From Argopecten irradians (lineage: Eukaryota; Mollusca; Bivalvia; Pectinida; Pectinidae), in assembly GCF_041381155.1 (NCBI RefSeq), contig NC_091137.1, forward strand, positions 15,061,765 to 15,125,764: a stretch of 64,000 nt of DNA, written 5' to 3'. The first letter of the stretch is position 1; every line of letters starts with the position of its first letter. Below are positions 1 to 9,306 of the stretch, in pieces. The translations under genes were made by a program, and so were the position numbers. The notes under the pieces are model-generated. The model was not told the origin of the DNA and did no database searches. It saw only the letters and a program-made list of their open reading frames with translations.

Positions 1-707
1 AATATTTTGAAACAGACTACATATAAATGAATACTAGATGAAGTTATAACATATTTTTTTTTATTATTTTCAACTAGTTATTTTGTTTTCGATGGTAAAA
101 TTACTTCTGCTGTTTTGTAAATTACATTTGACATGTACGATATGTTTGTATTTCACACTAAACTATAATAACCTAGACTTTTTGCAAATTATTGAATTAG
201 AATCCAAAGGAATCTATATTAAAGCTTAAAAATTCTTTTTGTAATACCATTTGAAAAACACTCTGAATGGATATATTTCAACACAATACAAACCCATGAA
301 ATCATGATACAAAGCTTAGAACATACATGAGACAAATGAACATATTTCTATTTACATTATATCAGTATCTTCAATACCAGACATCCTAACATGCATATTA
401 AGCATATATTTTACATATGTAAAGTATCCTGATGCATTTTATTACTCATACTGTCAGTATATTGGCTACAGATATCTGCAAGCTTTCAGGTTAAGTTATA
501 TGCTATTAGTATTGTTGAAAGCTTACCACACACAGGTAGAGTAATTATAAAATTCTAGATTAAACACGAGTCAAGACACTAATACACATTCTTATTTACA
601 GGAACTACTTGTATTGTATTTACAGTATCTAGTATAAAATGTTGACCTAAACAAGTCAACATGTACAAGCACTATAGAACTAGTACTTCTGATTATAAGC
701 TTGTTAC
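1..707. other. AT-rich flank with no recognisable gene
   Basis: This stretch is AT-rich and has no long open frame and no convincing exon. It lies just downstream (in element orientation) of the endonuclease end of the Helentron, so it may contain the element's 3' terminus. I could not identify a terminal hairpin or end motif with confidence. Confidence 0.5.
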
Positions 708-2051
708 CTAGTATGGCAAATATGCAACTATGGGCTTGTGGTCAGAGTAATATGATTCCAAAGCTGCACAAGAAATTTGGCCAGAAGAAAAATTGCGAAT
801 GTAGATATGGTCCAAGCAGCTACCATGATCAGTCGTAATGCTGTGCATGATCTGAGTCATACCATATCTTTGCGAAATTGTTCCAATGGCAGTTGAATGA
901 GTCATGAAATCAAGGTTGGTGTCTCCCATTACTAGCATGGGGTTGGAACTGTCATACCTTTGTGCAATACATTCCATGAAGGAATTAAAATTGGAAAGAG
1001 TTGCCAACTTAGGAGAACAATATAAGAAAAGGGCCTGAATGAGTACCTCGCCCTGGTAAAATGTGATAAAAGCGGTTTCAATCCCCAATATATTACAAGG
1101 TTGGAATACCTGCAAGGGTTTCTTTGAATAAATAACAATACCTCCATATGGTCGCACATTGCCAACACATTTATCGTCAGCACGATACATCCTGAAACCA
1201 TCTAGTTGGTAATGATCATCAAGATCTGTTTGTTGCAACCTTGTTTCTGTGATAACTATGATATCAGCAGTGTACAAGTCATTCTGAGCAGATAAGTCTG
1301 GCATATGCAAATGCAGAGACCTACTGTTATGATAAACAAGTTTCATGTCTGTATCAATGTCTGCTAGAATAGGAACACATGACTGCAAATATGCATACTC
1401 TCTCAATCTGTTCATTTCCTGCACAACATCTTGAGAGATTGAAATCTTTTGTTCATTCAATTTGAGAATATGAACATCTTGTAATTTGCGAATGCGGCTC
1501 AACCCAACATAGTGCATGTGTTCCAGTTTCCGATTGCCAAAATGTAACACAGCAGATGACATTGTAGATCCTTGCGATTTGTGCACAGTTTTTGCAGCTG
1601 CTAATCTTATTGGAAACTGGCGTCGTGTTACAAAGTTTGAACAACTTCTTCCAACTGAAAATTTTCGGGTTATTTCCAAGATTGGAGTCCATGACTTGCA
1701 AATGTTGGGTGCATATAAATGGCTGTACTTCTTTCTTGTATTAGCTCCTATGCAAATGTCATCAAATTGAACCCAAACAATGCTACATCTAGAGGAATCT
1801 GGTACTCGCAAGTCTAATTTTTTGATAACTCCGGGAGTGCCATTAGTTAATCCATCCTCAACATCAATGTTTACACACACTTCTGTTGGTAAATTTTCTG
1901 CTACATGTAGATCTCTAAGCAGACCCATTGTTCTTGATGGATCATCTGGTATTTGGTTCATGACTTTGGCTTTGACATCTTCTGACAGGTCACCACTTAC
2001 GGTGTCTATTGCTTGAATGACACATTTGTTTCCGGTTTTTTTCATTTTCAT
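708..2051 (-). CDS. Helentron helicase C-terminal part plus EEP endonuclease
   Basis: This 447-codon frame carries the last helicase motifs and then a nuclease. AAAKTVHKSQGSTM (about residues 151-164) matches the PIF1-family motif around TVHKSQG, and HYVGLSRIRKLQDVHIL matches motif VI. From about residue 235 the protein becomes an endonuclease/exonuclease/phosphatase (AP-endonuclease-like) domain with ITETRL, VMGDTNLDF, LDHIYIR and SDHKPI, which are the usual catalytic metal and histidine motifs. The stop at 708 gives a natural C-terminus. The frame is probably continuous with the upstream helicase piece: one fewer T in the seven-T run at about 2036-2042 (plus strand) would join them. The initial Met is therefore not a real start. 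Confidence 0.85.
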   Translation of the reverse strand: MKMKKTGNKCVIQAIDTVSGDLSEDVKAKVMNQIPDDPSRTMGLLRDLHVAENLPTEVCVNIDVEDGLTNGTPGVIKKLDLRVPDSSRCSIVWVQFDDICIGANTRKKYSHLYAPNICKSWTPILEITRKFSVGRSCSNFVTRRQFPIRLAAAKTVHKSQGSTMSSAVLHFGNRKLEHMHYVGLSRIRKLQDVHILKLNEQKISISQDVVQEMNRLREYAYLQSCVPILADIDTDMKLVYHNSRSLHLHMPDLSAQNDLYTADIIVITETRLQQTDLDDHYQLDGFRMYRADDKCVGNVRPYGGIVIYSKKPLQVFQPCNILGIETAFITFYQGEVLIQALFLYCSPKLATLSNFNSFMECIAQRYDSSNPMLVMGDTNLDFMTHSTAIGTISQRYGMTQIMHSITTDHGSCLDHIYIRNFSSGQISCAALESYYSDHKPIVAYLPY

Positions 2052-2460
2052 ATGCAGTTCTGTTGTGAGTATTCACCTCGGCATTTGTTGTGAACAAATG
2101 TGGCATCTGACTAACGCTGGAAAGCAATTCTTTTGGAACAATACGATCATTGAGTGTCTTCAAATCTGACTCACTGTGTTGACCCTCCCGTAACCTGTTG
2201 AGTAACTCTGAGAAAAACTTGTCATCCTTCTGTCTCATAATCTGTGTTAACTCAAACATTCTAAAGTGTTCCATCCAGAGATTTGTGGCAAGTGGCCCAT
2301 AACCTTCTTTCAAATCATCAAATATCCAACCATCCATAACTGGTTTTAACTGAAAGAGGTCACCTATTGCAATGATACTGATGCCACCAAAAGGTTGACC
2401 ATTAGCAAAGATTTCTTGGAGTCTGAAATTGATGTAGTTAAACATTCTGTTACCAACCAT
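1990..2460 (-). CDS. Helentron PIF1 helicase, middle part
   Basis: This 156-codon frame begins just after the Walker B motif. It contains IIAIGDLFQLKPV (motif III, GD-Q-LPPV type), then FELTQIMRQKDD and PHLFTTNAEVNTHN, all typical of PIF1-like Helitron helicases. The DEIS residues of Walker B are encoded immediately upstream and run into MVGNRMFNYINFRLQEIF here. The frame meets the upstream piece if one C is removed from the CC near 2496-2497, and the downstream piece through the T run near 2040. These are fragments of one enzyme. Confidence 0.85.
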   Translation of the reverse strand: MVGNRMFNYINFRLQEIFANGQPFGGISIIAIGDLFQLKPVMDGWIFDDLKEGYGPLATNLWMEHFRMFELTQIMRQKDDKFFSELLNRLREGQHSESDLKTLNDRIVPKELLSSVSQMPHLFTTNAEVNTHNRTAYENEKNRKQMCHSSNRHRKW

Positions 2461-2470
2461 GGATATTTCA

Positions 2471-3790
2471 TCAATGAAAACTACCTCTAAGGCATGGAAA
2501 TTTAACTCTGAAGGAGTCTAGTTGCTGTGAATCAAGAGGTTTGTATTTGAAGCTCTGATTTGCTGGTATACAAAAGAGTGAATGTATAGTTGACCCACCA
2601 ATGTTATGAGCAGCTTTGCCTGTAGGTGCACAAAGAACTGCTTTGATGTCATCTGGACGTTTTCCAACACCTTTCTGAAAATATCTGGTAACAGCCTGAT
2701 ACAATGCAGTGGTCACAATGCTCTTGCCAACACCAGCCCCTCCTGTCAAAAAGCAGTATAATGGATCCTCGTTGGTTTTAAACCAGTGTAAGACATGATA
2801 AAAGAACAATGCTTGCTTTGGATTAAGAGACCTTGCTAACTGCATGTAATCTTCATTGTTCATGTCATTCACCAAGATTTCCTCATGGTCTATTTGCTTT
2901 CGAGTAATGCCAAGATCAAGAGCTAAGTCATAAACCTGACTATTATTTTCTCCAGGGTTGAAACACCCATGAAGCACACTTGGAACAGATTCTTTTTCTG
3001 CATCTATTTCATCGTTATGTTGCGTTTCTGGAGCAACTACCTGAGAATTTGCAAGCAATTCTATGTTGTTTTCTACTTGTTCTACAACTTCAGAACCATC
3101 TGCCTCATAATCCTGCTTGTTTGTGTTGATTATGCTAATATGTAGCGAATGGCTTGCTTCATATGAATCACAACCATCAAGCAAGTCTGTAGCTTCATCA
3201 CGCCATGGTTTAAATAACATCAACTGCTCCCTGAAGTAGTTGTCTGAATCATGAACTTTGTTGAACCGTACATAGCGAATTACTTTCATGATTTTTCTCC
3301 TCTTCAATACTGATCCATCCTTCAGGCAATACTCTTTTCTATCCATGGTGCATGACAGTTCATTTGATGATTCCGTGTTGATAACATCTGTACTATTTTG
3401 TAAAGAATCATTTTCTGGCATGATTATTTCTTCATCAACCTCTTGTTCATCTTCTGGTAATTCAGGAAGCTGCAAATATTTGTTAGTCTGTTTTTTCTTT
3501 TTTGGCAGTACAGTGTCAAACTTTGAAACAAAGTCTGCAAGGCAACAGCTTTCAAGCTCCTTAGGTCGTCTTATGTAGCGCTTCAGACAGTTGTCGCTTT
3601 CTATATTAGAAGAGTGCTTGGGCATGTCTTCAAGTACTCGCAAAGGTTTCAACAAGAAAGTTCTGTCTTTTGTCTCACCGGTGTTGATGAAAACAACATT
3701 CCTGCTACACATTCTCAGAGGCATTTGAAGGATCAGGTATGCAGCTTCTTGGGCAGAAACCTCTACATGAGTAAGGAACTTGTTTTCCAA
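2471..3790 (-). CDS. Helentron Rep/helicase linker and helicase N-terminal part
   Basis: This 439-codon frame starts with NKFLTHVEVSAQEAAYLILQ, the conserved end of the Helitron Rep-to-helicase connector. An acidic, poorly conserved spacer follows. The helicase begins near residue 330 with NPKQALFFYHVLHWF, then Walker A TGGAGVGKS and motif Ia CAPTGKAAHNIGG. It ends prematurely just before Walker B; shifting by one base gives VVFIDEISM. The upstream junction with the Rep frame is explained by four T instead of three at about 3782-3785 on the plus strand. The product unwinds DNA during rolling-circle transposition (family knowledge). Confidence 0.87.
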   Translation of the reverse strand: MENKFLTHVEVSAQEAAYLILQMPLRMCSRNVVFINTGETKDRTFLLKPLRVLEDMPKHSSNIESDNCLKRYIRRPKELESCCLADFVSKFDTVLPKKKKQTNKYLQLPELPEDEQEVDEEIIMPENDSLQNSTDVINTESSNELSCTMDRKEYCLKDGSVLKRRKIMKVIRYVRFNKVHDSDNYFREQLMLFKPWRDEATDLLDGCDSYEASHSLHISIINTNKQDYEADGSEVVEQVENNIELLANSQVVAPETQHNDEIDAEKESVPSVLHGCFNPGENNSQVYDLALDLGITRKQIDHEEILVNDMNNEDYMQLARSLNPKQALFFYHVLHWFKTNEDPLYCFLTGGAGVGKSIVTTALYQAVTRYFQKGVGKRPDDIKAVLCAPTGKAAHNIGGSTIHSLFCIPANQSFKYKPLDSQQLDSFRVKFPCLRGSFH

Positions 3791-5078
3791 TATGTCTCAC
3801 TTGTTGTTTCAGATCAAAATTCCCTTTATGGACATCTTTACAGGCTTGATATAGCAGATTAGACATGCCTCTTTGTCCTTTAGAAATGTAGGAGACGATA
3901 TATGAAGCACATGCATATGCATCAAGGATGAATTGAACATCGATATTTGCTTCCCAAGCTTCAAGAAGGTCTATGTTATAGGAATTTATTCTTATTTCTG
4001 CTGGATTTCTTTTGAGAAAAATCTTTGGTGCAGTCAAAGAAGACCTTAGAGCATTTATGTACTGTGATTGTGTCATTTCAAGCTTGTTGAGAAATTCCTC
4101 AAAGGAAATAGATTCACCTTTAGTCATAGAGTTCAGCATCTGACAAATATTGATGAAATTTGCAGGAGCATTTGGGTCATTTATCTGATCCTCCTCACTT
4201 AACGGTTCCAGAATAATTGTCTGATGCATTGGTGGTAGTGGGAAGCCGAACCGGCAAATGGCTTTGCCTTTTTTCCTACACGTACGAGCATGTCTGTGGG
4301 TTTGATAATTGATCAGATCAGGTCTGTCACTACTTTTGGAACATGTAGAATGCATATCGATGAATTCTGTTACTTCATCAATGGAAGACTTCCCATAAAC
4401 AGGAGCGTTCATAATCCATAGTAACATGTGTATGTGTGGTGACCCTCTTTGCTGAAACTCTACCCGGTAAAAGAAGTCTTTAACTTTACCCAAGGGCTCC
4501 AGATCTCCTTTCAGAACAGTGTTGATGAACACCTGTACTCTGTTATTGAAATATCTGGCACATGTGACAGGGTCAGATTTGATGAGTTCACATTTTTCGA
4601 TCCAAGTCATTGCTTCTATTTCTTCATTTGTGCAAGTCCTGTTTTTATTCAGTTTTGCCAAGTCTCTCAAAAGGTTAAGCCATCTGGTTTCTGCAGCCGA
4701 GAAGGAACAAAACCATGTTGGGATACCTAACTGACGAATTAAGGCAAATATGTCTTTTTTAGCTTGTTCCCAATATGCAGGTGACCCTCTTAATGTCTTC
4801 AATACACGATAACCTTCGTCTAGTCTCACAATCTTATCAAAAGATGATGGTGCTAGTATTTCTCCAACAGTGAGTTTTTTCTTGCCTTCTTTACATTTCC
4901 TCATAGCCAATGAAACTTTGTCTTGTATTTGCTTAATTTGTAACTTCTTTAACTTAAAGAAGATATTTGGAATAGAGCATGCAGCTCTTCTATCATGACA
5001 ACGTAGTTCCCATTTACTAATTGTACTATAGTATACAGGGTGTTTTACGTTCTTTGTTATCAGGTCGCTTTTGTCCAC
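3705..5078 (-). CDS. Helentron Rep nuclease (HUH, Helitron_like_N)
   Basis: This is the replication-initiator domain that nicks and rejoins DNA. The HUH metal-binding motif is in RGSPHIHMLLW (histidines at residues 215 and 217). The catalytic tyrosine region is YIVSYISKGQRG near residues 400-410, with two tyrosines and a lysine in the Helitron Y2 arrangement. Upstream features such as RGSPAYW and PTWFCSFSAAE are also typical of Helitron_like_N. The true protein continues from the preceding frame: one fewer A in the run at about 5092-5095 gives SFPTIYCGQKRP across the junction. The annotated Met is only the first one in frame. Confidence 0.9.
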   Translation of the reverse strand: MDKSDLITKNVKHPVYYSTISKWELRCHDRRAACSIPNIFFKLKKLQIKQIQDKVSLAMRKCKEGKKKLTVGEILAPSSFDKIVRLDEGYRVLKTLRGSPAYWEQAKKDIFALIRQLGIPTWFCSFSAAETRWLNLLRDLAKLNKNRTCTNEEIEAMTWIEKCELIKSDPVTCARYFNNRVQVFINTVLKGDLEPLGKVKDFFYRVEFQQRGSPHIHMLLWIMNAPVYGKSSIDEVTEFIDMHSTCSKSSDRPDLINYQTHRHARTCRKKGKAICRFGFPLPPMHQTIILEPLSEEDQINDPNAPANFINICQMLNSMTKGESISFEEFLNKLEMTQSQYINALRSSLTAPKIFLKRNPAEIRINSYNIDLLEAWEANIDVQFILDAYACASYIVSYISKGQRGMSNLLYQACKDVHKGNFDLKQQVRHIGKQVPYSCRGFCPRSCIPDPSNASENV

Positions 5079-6919
5079 AATAAATGGTAGGAAAATGAGA
5101 GATATTCAGCATCTTTGTCTTGATACAATCCTAGGGGTGTTTGACCTTCACCAGGAGCAAATGACAATGTTTTACTTAAGCCACGAACATCAATTGGATG
5201 AAGAAGAGTATCTGTGTTACCTGTTAGTCGATCTTCAAAATGTGCAACTTCAGTCCAGCCATCAGAGTCCTCATCACTATTAGAGTAGCTTTCAGGAGCA
5301 TTCTTTTGCAAGTCACTTTTATCAACAAGTTCTTTACAGTGTGGTTTCTGGTGTAAAAAATGTTGTTCTTCAGACGTAACATCACTGCTATCTCTTTTAC
5401 AATGCATACTTCTGTTATGTACATCTGAATCAACTTGCTCATTTGATTCCGCTGTTTCAATTCTACCCTTTCCACATTCCATACTACTGACACCTGAATC
5501 AACTTGCTCATTTGATTTCTGCTGTTTCAATTCTACCCTTTCCACATTCCATACTACTGACACCTGAATCAACTTGCTCATTTGATTCTGCTGTTTCAAT
5601 TCTACCCTTTCCACATTCCATACTACTGACACCTGAATCAACTTGCTCATTTGATTCTGCTGTTTCAATTCTACCCTTTCCACATTCCATACTACTGACA
5701 CCTGAATCAACTTGCCCATTTGATTCTGCTGTTTCAATTCTACCCTTTCCACATTCCATACTACTGACACCTGAATCAACTTGCTCATTTGATTCTGCTG
5801 TTTCAATTCTACCCTTTTCACGTTCCATACTACTGACACCTGAATCAACTTGCTCATTTGATTCCGCTGTTTCAATTCAATTCTACCCTTTCCACATTCC
5901 ATACTACTGACACCTGAATCAACTTGCTCATTTGATTCTGCTGTTTCAATTCTACCCTTTCCACATTCCATACTACTGACACCTGAATCAACTTGCTCAT
6001 TTGATTCTGCTGTTTCAATTCTACCCTTTCCACATTCCATACTACTGACACCTGAATCAACTTGCTCATTTGATTCTGCTGTTTCAATTCTACCCTTTTC
6101 ACGTTCCATACTACTGACACCTGAATCTGGACTTTCACTACAAATGTTTGTTTGTTCTTTTGATTCCTTTGCTTTGTCATGATCATTTATGCTTTGACTG
6201 TCATGATCACAATTCACATGAGTTGTGCTGTTTGTTTGCTTATCCATCTGTATATCGAGATTTCCAGAACTACTCTTGTTAGTAATATATTCATCTCCAA
6301 ATCCATACCACTTATCTATATCATGGAGATTCCAACTTTCATTTAAAGTGATACCTTCGTTTTGAAATAAAACACTATTTGCAAGAAGCCATTCCAGTCC
6401 TCTTATACATCTATTAGGACGTATGCTTTCATACAATACTGAATGCTTATTGCTAAGTTTTCTCTTCAGCTTCACCTGTATTGTTTCAGTATTTGCCAGA
6501 GTTCTTGGTAATGACTTTGCAGTATCTGTTACATCTGTTGGTACATTAACAACATTGCCACGCAAACTTCTTTGACCCCCACGGGGCTTTTCATAGAGTT
6601 GCATGAATGGTATTCTTGGGCTAATAAGCCTCTCCTCCATTTCTGTTAAGTTCAGTTCTTCTGGCTTTTCTGGAAATCCCATTCCATTAACAATAGCACA
6701 TGCAGGGACCTTGCCCTTCTTTATATTATTTAAACATGTGTTACATATCCATTCACAACTTCTTGCACTTTTGATACCAATTAAACATGATTTAGCAAAA
6801 CTTGACTGAAGTTCTTGGCAGCTTTCTACTTTCGTAACAGAATTTCTAAACCATGTTTTGTGTACAACATGAACAAGTAAATATTGGACCTTCAGATACA
6901 TCCCTTTTGAATCGGTCAA
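5060..6919 (-). CDS. Helentron DUF6570-like domain with internal repeat tract
   Basis: This 619-codon frame has three parts. The N-terminal part (about residues 25-130) has paired cysteines (CEWICNTCLNNIKKGKVPAC) and LTEMEERLISPRIPFMQLYE followed by GNVVNVPTDV, the pattern of the DUF6570 domain found between the protease and Rep regions of Helitrons. The middle (about residues 265-500) is a run of a 23-residue repeat. The end (LSKTLSFAPGEGQTPLGLY) leads into the Rep frame. A one-base excess in the T run at about 6856-6859 separates it from the preceding cysteine-rich stretch, which is encoded in another frame from about 7015 down to 6860. Confidence 0.75.
   Translation of the reverse strand: MTDSKGMYLKVQYLLVHVVHKTWFRNSVTKVESCQELQSSFAKSCLIGIKSARSCEWICNTCLNNIKKGKVPACAIVNGMGFPEKPEELNLTEMEERLISPRIPFMQLYEKPRGGQRSLRGNVVNVPTDVTDTAKSLPRTLANTETIQVKLKRKLSNKHSVLYESIRPNRCIRGLEWLLANSVLFQNEGITLNESWNLHDIDKWYGFGDEYITNKSSSGNLDIQMDKQTNSTTHVNCDHDSQSINDHDKAKESKEQTNICSESPDSGVSSMEREKGRIETAESNEQVDSGVSSMECGKGRIETAESNEQVDSGVSSMECGKGRIETAESNEQVDSGVSSMECGKGRIELKQRNQMSKLIQVSVVWNVKRVELKQQNQMSKLIQVSVVWNVERVELKQQNQMGKLIQVSVVWNVERVELKQQNQMSKLIQVSVVWNVERVELKQQNQMSKLIQVSVVWNVERVELKQQKSNEQVDSGVSSMECGKGRIETAESNEQVDSDVHNRSMHCKRDSSDVTSEEQHFLHQKPHCKELVDKSDLQKNAPESYSNSDEDSDGWTEVAHFEDRLTGNTDTLLHPIDVRGLSKTLSFAPGEGQTPLGLYQDKDAEYLSFSYHLLWTKAT
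5451..6129 (-). repeat. 69-bp coding minisatellite inside the Helentron
   Basis: Ten tandem units start at 5451, 5521, 5590, 5659, 5728, 5797, 5866, 5940, 6009 and 6078; the last is partial. The unit is 69 bp, so each copy adds 23 residues (key residues EQVDSGVSSMECGKGRIE). The unit at 5866 carries an extra 5 bp (CAATT duplicated) and the one at 5451 an extra T. Together they add 6 bp, so six units between them are read in a different frame (KLIQVSVVWNVERVELKQ), after which the original frame returns. Confidence 0.95.
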
Positions 6920-7015
6920 TCACCAACTTCCTAATGCTGGTTTTATCATGATTGCATTTTAACATTGGAACCGGCACTTTTTGAGTGTGGTTGTTTTTCT
7001 GCCGGTGCAAGCTTA
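6860..7015 (-). CDS. Helentron zinc-knuckle-like stretch between linker and DUF6570 part
   Basis: This short piece joins the basic linker to the DUF6570 part and is in neither of the adjacent long frames. Read on the minus strand it contains LPLSLHRQKNNHTQK, then VPVPMLKCNHDKT, IRKLVIDRFKRD and GPIFTCSCC. The C-x-H and C-x-C-C spacing is typical of this Helitron region. It is bounded by a run of seven T near 7050-7056 and by TTTT at about 6856-6859 (plus strand), and a single-base change in each would connect it to its neighbours. Confidence 0.6.
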
Positions 7016-7570
7016 AGGGTAATGATAGATCAGTTGCAATTGATTTATTTTTTTCTTAGATTTTCTGTTAGAAACTGCTGCAATGTCTGTAGGCATATTT
7101 GAAGAACATGAAGCTATCTTATTCTGTGTTTTTGCAGAATGTTTTGTGCGAACATTTGAGCTTCGTAATGCTGATTTATCAGTACATGTACTAGCAGATG
7201 TTGGTTTCTTTCCTGTAGCTACCATTGTTGATTTACAACTTTTTGCATGTCTCTTTTTGTTATCTGTACCTAAATCTTGCTTGTACTGTGCACGTGCTAA
7301 TTTACGTCTTTTGCTACCAGTTGTCATTTCAACATCTGCAGAACTAGTATCTCCAGGCCTTTTGCGAGATGTTGCAACAAATGTCGAAGTTGATGTGGCA
7401 TTCACAATTGTCTCCCTTTGATTAGATTGTGCAAAGAACGGAATCGGGATGTCTTTTACCTGCGAGCATACAATTCTGTTTTTCTTTTTTGTTGCTATTT
7501 GCAAATGATTTTTGACAGAGTTTATTTTAAACACATTTGCAGCAAGATCAGGCACACATGTATACAACAT
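7013..7570 (-). CDS. Helentron basic linker region
   Basis: This 185-codon frame is lysine/arginine- and serine-rich (KRPGDTSSADVEMTTGSKRR, KSKKKINQLQL) with no recognisable fold. It sits between the cysteine protease and the DUF6570-like domain, where Helitron proteins usually have a variable basic, nuclear-localisation-like spacer. The Met at 7570 is internal, because the protease reading frame would continue directly into this one. It is not an independent gene. Confidence 0.6.
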   Translation of the reverse strand: MLYTCVPDLAANVFKINSVKNHLQIATKKKNRIVCSQVKDIPIPFFAQSNQRETIVNATSTSTFVATSRKRPGDTSSADVEMTTGSKRRKLARAQYKQDLGTDNKKRHAKSCKSTMVATGKKPTSASTCTDKSALRSSNVRTKHSAKTQNKIASCSSNMPTDIAAVSNRKSKKKINQLQLIYHYP

Positions 7571-7615
7571 CTCTTTGGTCTATCTTTAAGAAGATTAAGT
7601 TGCAAAGGATGAAGT

Positions 7616-8300
7616 TCAAACTGCACATTTTGTAACAAAGAACTTGACAGTGAGCAACAAAGAGATCTCAAAAATCCAACAAGGGGCATAAAATGAAGGG
7701 ATAATTGAAAGAACACATTTGCCATCAGGTTCACATAAAGAATTCAAACCTCTACTATGGGGATCAAACACATAGTAAACTCCATTTTCATACCGAATGG
7801 CAACAGCAGATGCATGAAAAACTAACAAAGCAGATTTAGATGTTACAAATGTTATATTCAAAGCATTTTCCAGTGAAACACCAACGGGTGAAGTATACCC
7901 TGGAATCATACATCCTATGTGTGATTTTTTTATACCCACAGAGAAATATTGGTTGTTGAAGTATACACATTTTGGTAGATCAGAGATCAACAATAAATCA
8001 TGATCACACTTATCATGTATAGAGCTGTAAAGATGGTCTCCTGAATCCAAAATAGTATGTAAATCATTCTTTTCTAAAGATTTCACCTGCTTTGTGAATG
8101 TGTGTACTAAAAACATCAGCCCGTTTGCCATGCATTGTTTACCGCGTGTGTTGTGTCAGAGTATTTTGCCAGACCCTTGACAATAATCTGCCCTTATTAC
8201 AGAACTTGGACAACTAGTATATGATGTAATAGATGCCATATTGTGGTAATACATACATCGTAGTTCATTGGCAGTACACCCTGGGTGAAAGTTTTTCAAT
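7616..8300 (-). CDS. Helentron C76/OTU-like cysteine protease, copy 1
   Basis: The intact frame is 8131-7616 (171 codons). Upstream, to about 8300, the homologous N-terminus is present in shifted frames. The putative catalytic Cys lies in GKQCMANGL, encoded just at the frame break near 8135-8160. The later histidine/aspartate motif is YYVFDPHSRGLNSL. This matches the herpesvirus-tegument-like (peptidase C76) or OTU-like domain often found at the start of Helitron proteins; a deubiquitinase-like role is family inference. Relative to copy 2 it has extra bases at GTGTG and TTTT near 8146-8167, which break the N-terminal part. Confidence 0.7.
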
Positions 8301-8389
8301 GTGTTGGATGTGTACCCAGAAAATATTGAAAATGTGATTTATCAGGTATATACAAACAGTATATGACCATTGCTTTATCTATATGTGTT

Positions 8390-9060
8390 CAATCAATACC
8401 AATGTTTTGATTCTTTTTGTTCATAATTGTTGCAAAACAGAACAGTAACATGTGTTCAAGATATGGACATTTCATTGTTCCATAATATAAGATTAAGATT
8501 GTTGTAGAAGGAGACAATGATAAAAAATTGATAACCGTTTTAAAAATTATTATAAAAACATTTAAAAAGTTCAGACATTTCCAGAAAGTGACAAGATCCA
8601 CTCTTGAAATTCATAAAGTAGTATCATTCAAAATATTTTCTCTTACCGATTTTTATGGTCTCTTATAATTTTTTCAATGTTCTACATATTTTTGTTTGAT
8701 AGTCCCAGAATTAAAAGTTGTAATCAATAAGGAATTATGCACATCATTGAAATTGTTCAAAAACACTGACTGCAGAAAATGTTCTCTGTTATGTGTATGC
8801 ATATATCATATTGTTTGGTGTTATATTCAGTTCTCTTTGACAGGTACATGGTATTCCAAAGTATTGTCTCCAATTCTCATATTCTCAAGCAGACCCATGT
8901 TTTTTTCTAGCTAAATTATTCTAAATATATATTCTTATCACAAGTACACAAAATTCTGATATTTCATTTTGATGCTCTCATGACTTCACCATAATACTCT
9001 AATAATAAATGTTCTAAAATTCTCAATTTTTCCAATTAATGCTGGGATATTATGATCTCT
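8390..9060. other. Non-coding part of the duplicated segment
   Basis: AT-rich sequence upstream (in element orientation) of the protease frame. It has no open frame of note and no exon-like structure, and it is repeated almost exactly at about 10070-10735. Confidence 0.6.
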
Positions 9061-9306
9061 GTAAGGCAGTGCACATATTCTCATAGTCTCATGATATTCT
9101 CAAATGTTCTCATGATCATACTCTCATGATATTCTCAAGCAATGGATAGAATAATATTTCATAGTCTCATAATTTCTGAAGCATGTTCTCATTATCTCAT
9201 AATGTTCTCAAGCAATGTTCTCATAGATAGTATCATAATATTCTCACAGCAAATAAATCTCATAGTCTAATGATTTTCTCAAGAATTTTTCTCAGTCTCA
9301 TAATAT
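9060..9306. repeat. TCTCATAG-type satellite, short block
   Basis: Degenerate tandem repeat built from TCTCATAGTCTCATAAT and ATTCTCAAGCAATG modules, at the end of duplication unit 1. Confidence 0.85.

Larger units (their letters stand above)
708..8300 (-). mobile_element. Helentron-type Helitron, near-complete coding part
   Basis: This is a minus-strand rolling-circle transposon coding region. In element order it contains a C76/OTU-like cysteine protease (about 8300-7620), a basic linker (7570-7013), a DUF6570-like cysteine-rich domain with a long repeat tract (6919-5060), the Rep HUH nuclease (5078-3705), a PIF1-family helicase (3790 to about 1450) and a C-terminal endonuclease/exonuclease/phosphatase domain (about 1370-708). 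A Rep-helicase fused to a C-terminal EEP nuclease is the signature of the Helentron/Helitron2 branch. These parts would normally form one or two very long polypeptides; here they lie in shifted frames. The outer boundaries are uncertain because no terminal sequences were recognised. The protease end is followed upstream by a second, tandem copy of the same segment. Confidence 0.85.
7633..9306. repeat. Tandem segmental duplication, unit 1
   Basis: A segment of about 1.67 kb is present twice head to tail. Unit 1 starts at the AACAAAGAAC near 7635 and runs through the protease coding part, a non-coding AT-rich part and the start of a TCTCATAG-type satellite. It ends at the ATAATAT/AACAAAG junction near 9306. 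The two units are nearly identical, and most differences are one- or two-base indels, often in short homopolymers. Confidence 0.93.

Noticed and set aside
5512..5910. Plus-strand 132-codon open frame of a 23-residue repeat
   Set aside because: It is the antisense shadow of the 69-bp coding repeat of the minus-strand Helentron.
6950..7010. ACCGGCA/TGCCGGT inverted repeat as a Helitron terminal hairpin
   Set aside because: It lies inside the coding region, the arms are only 7 bp and the loop is over 20 bases.
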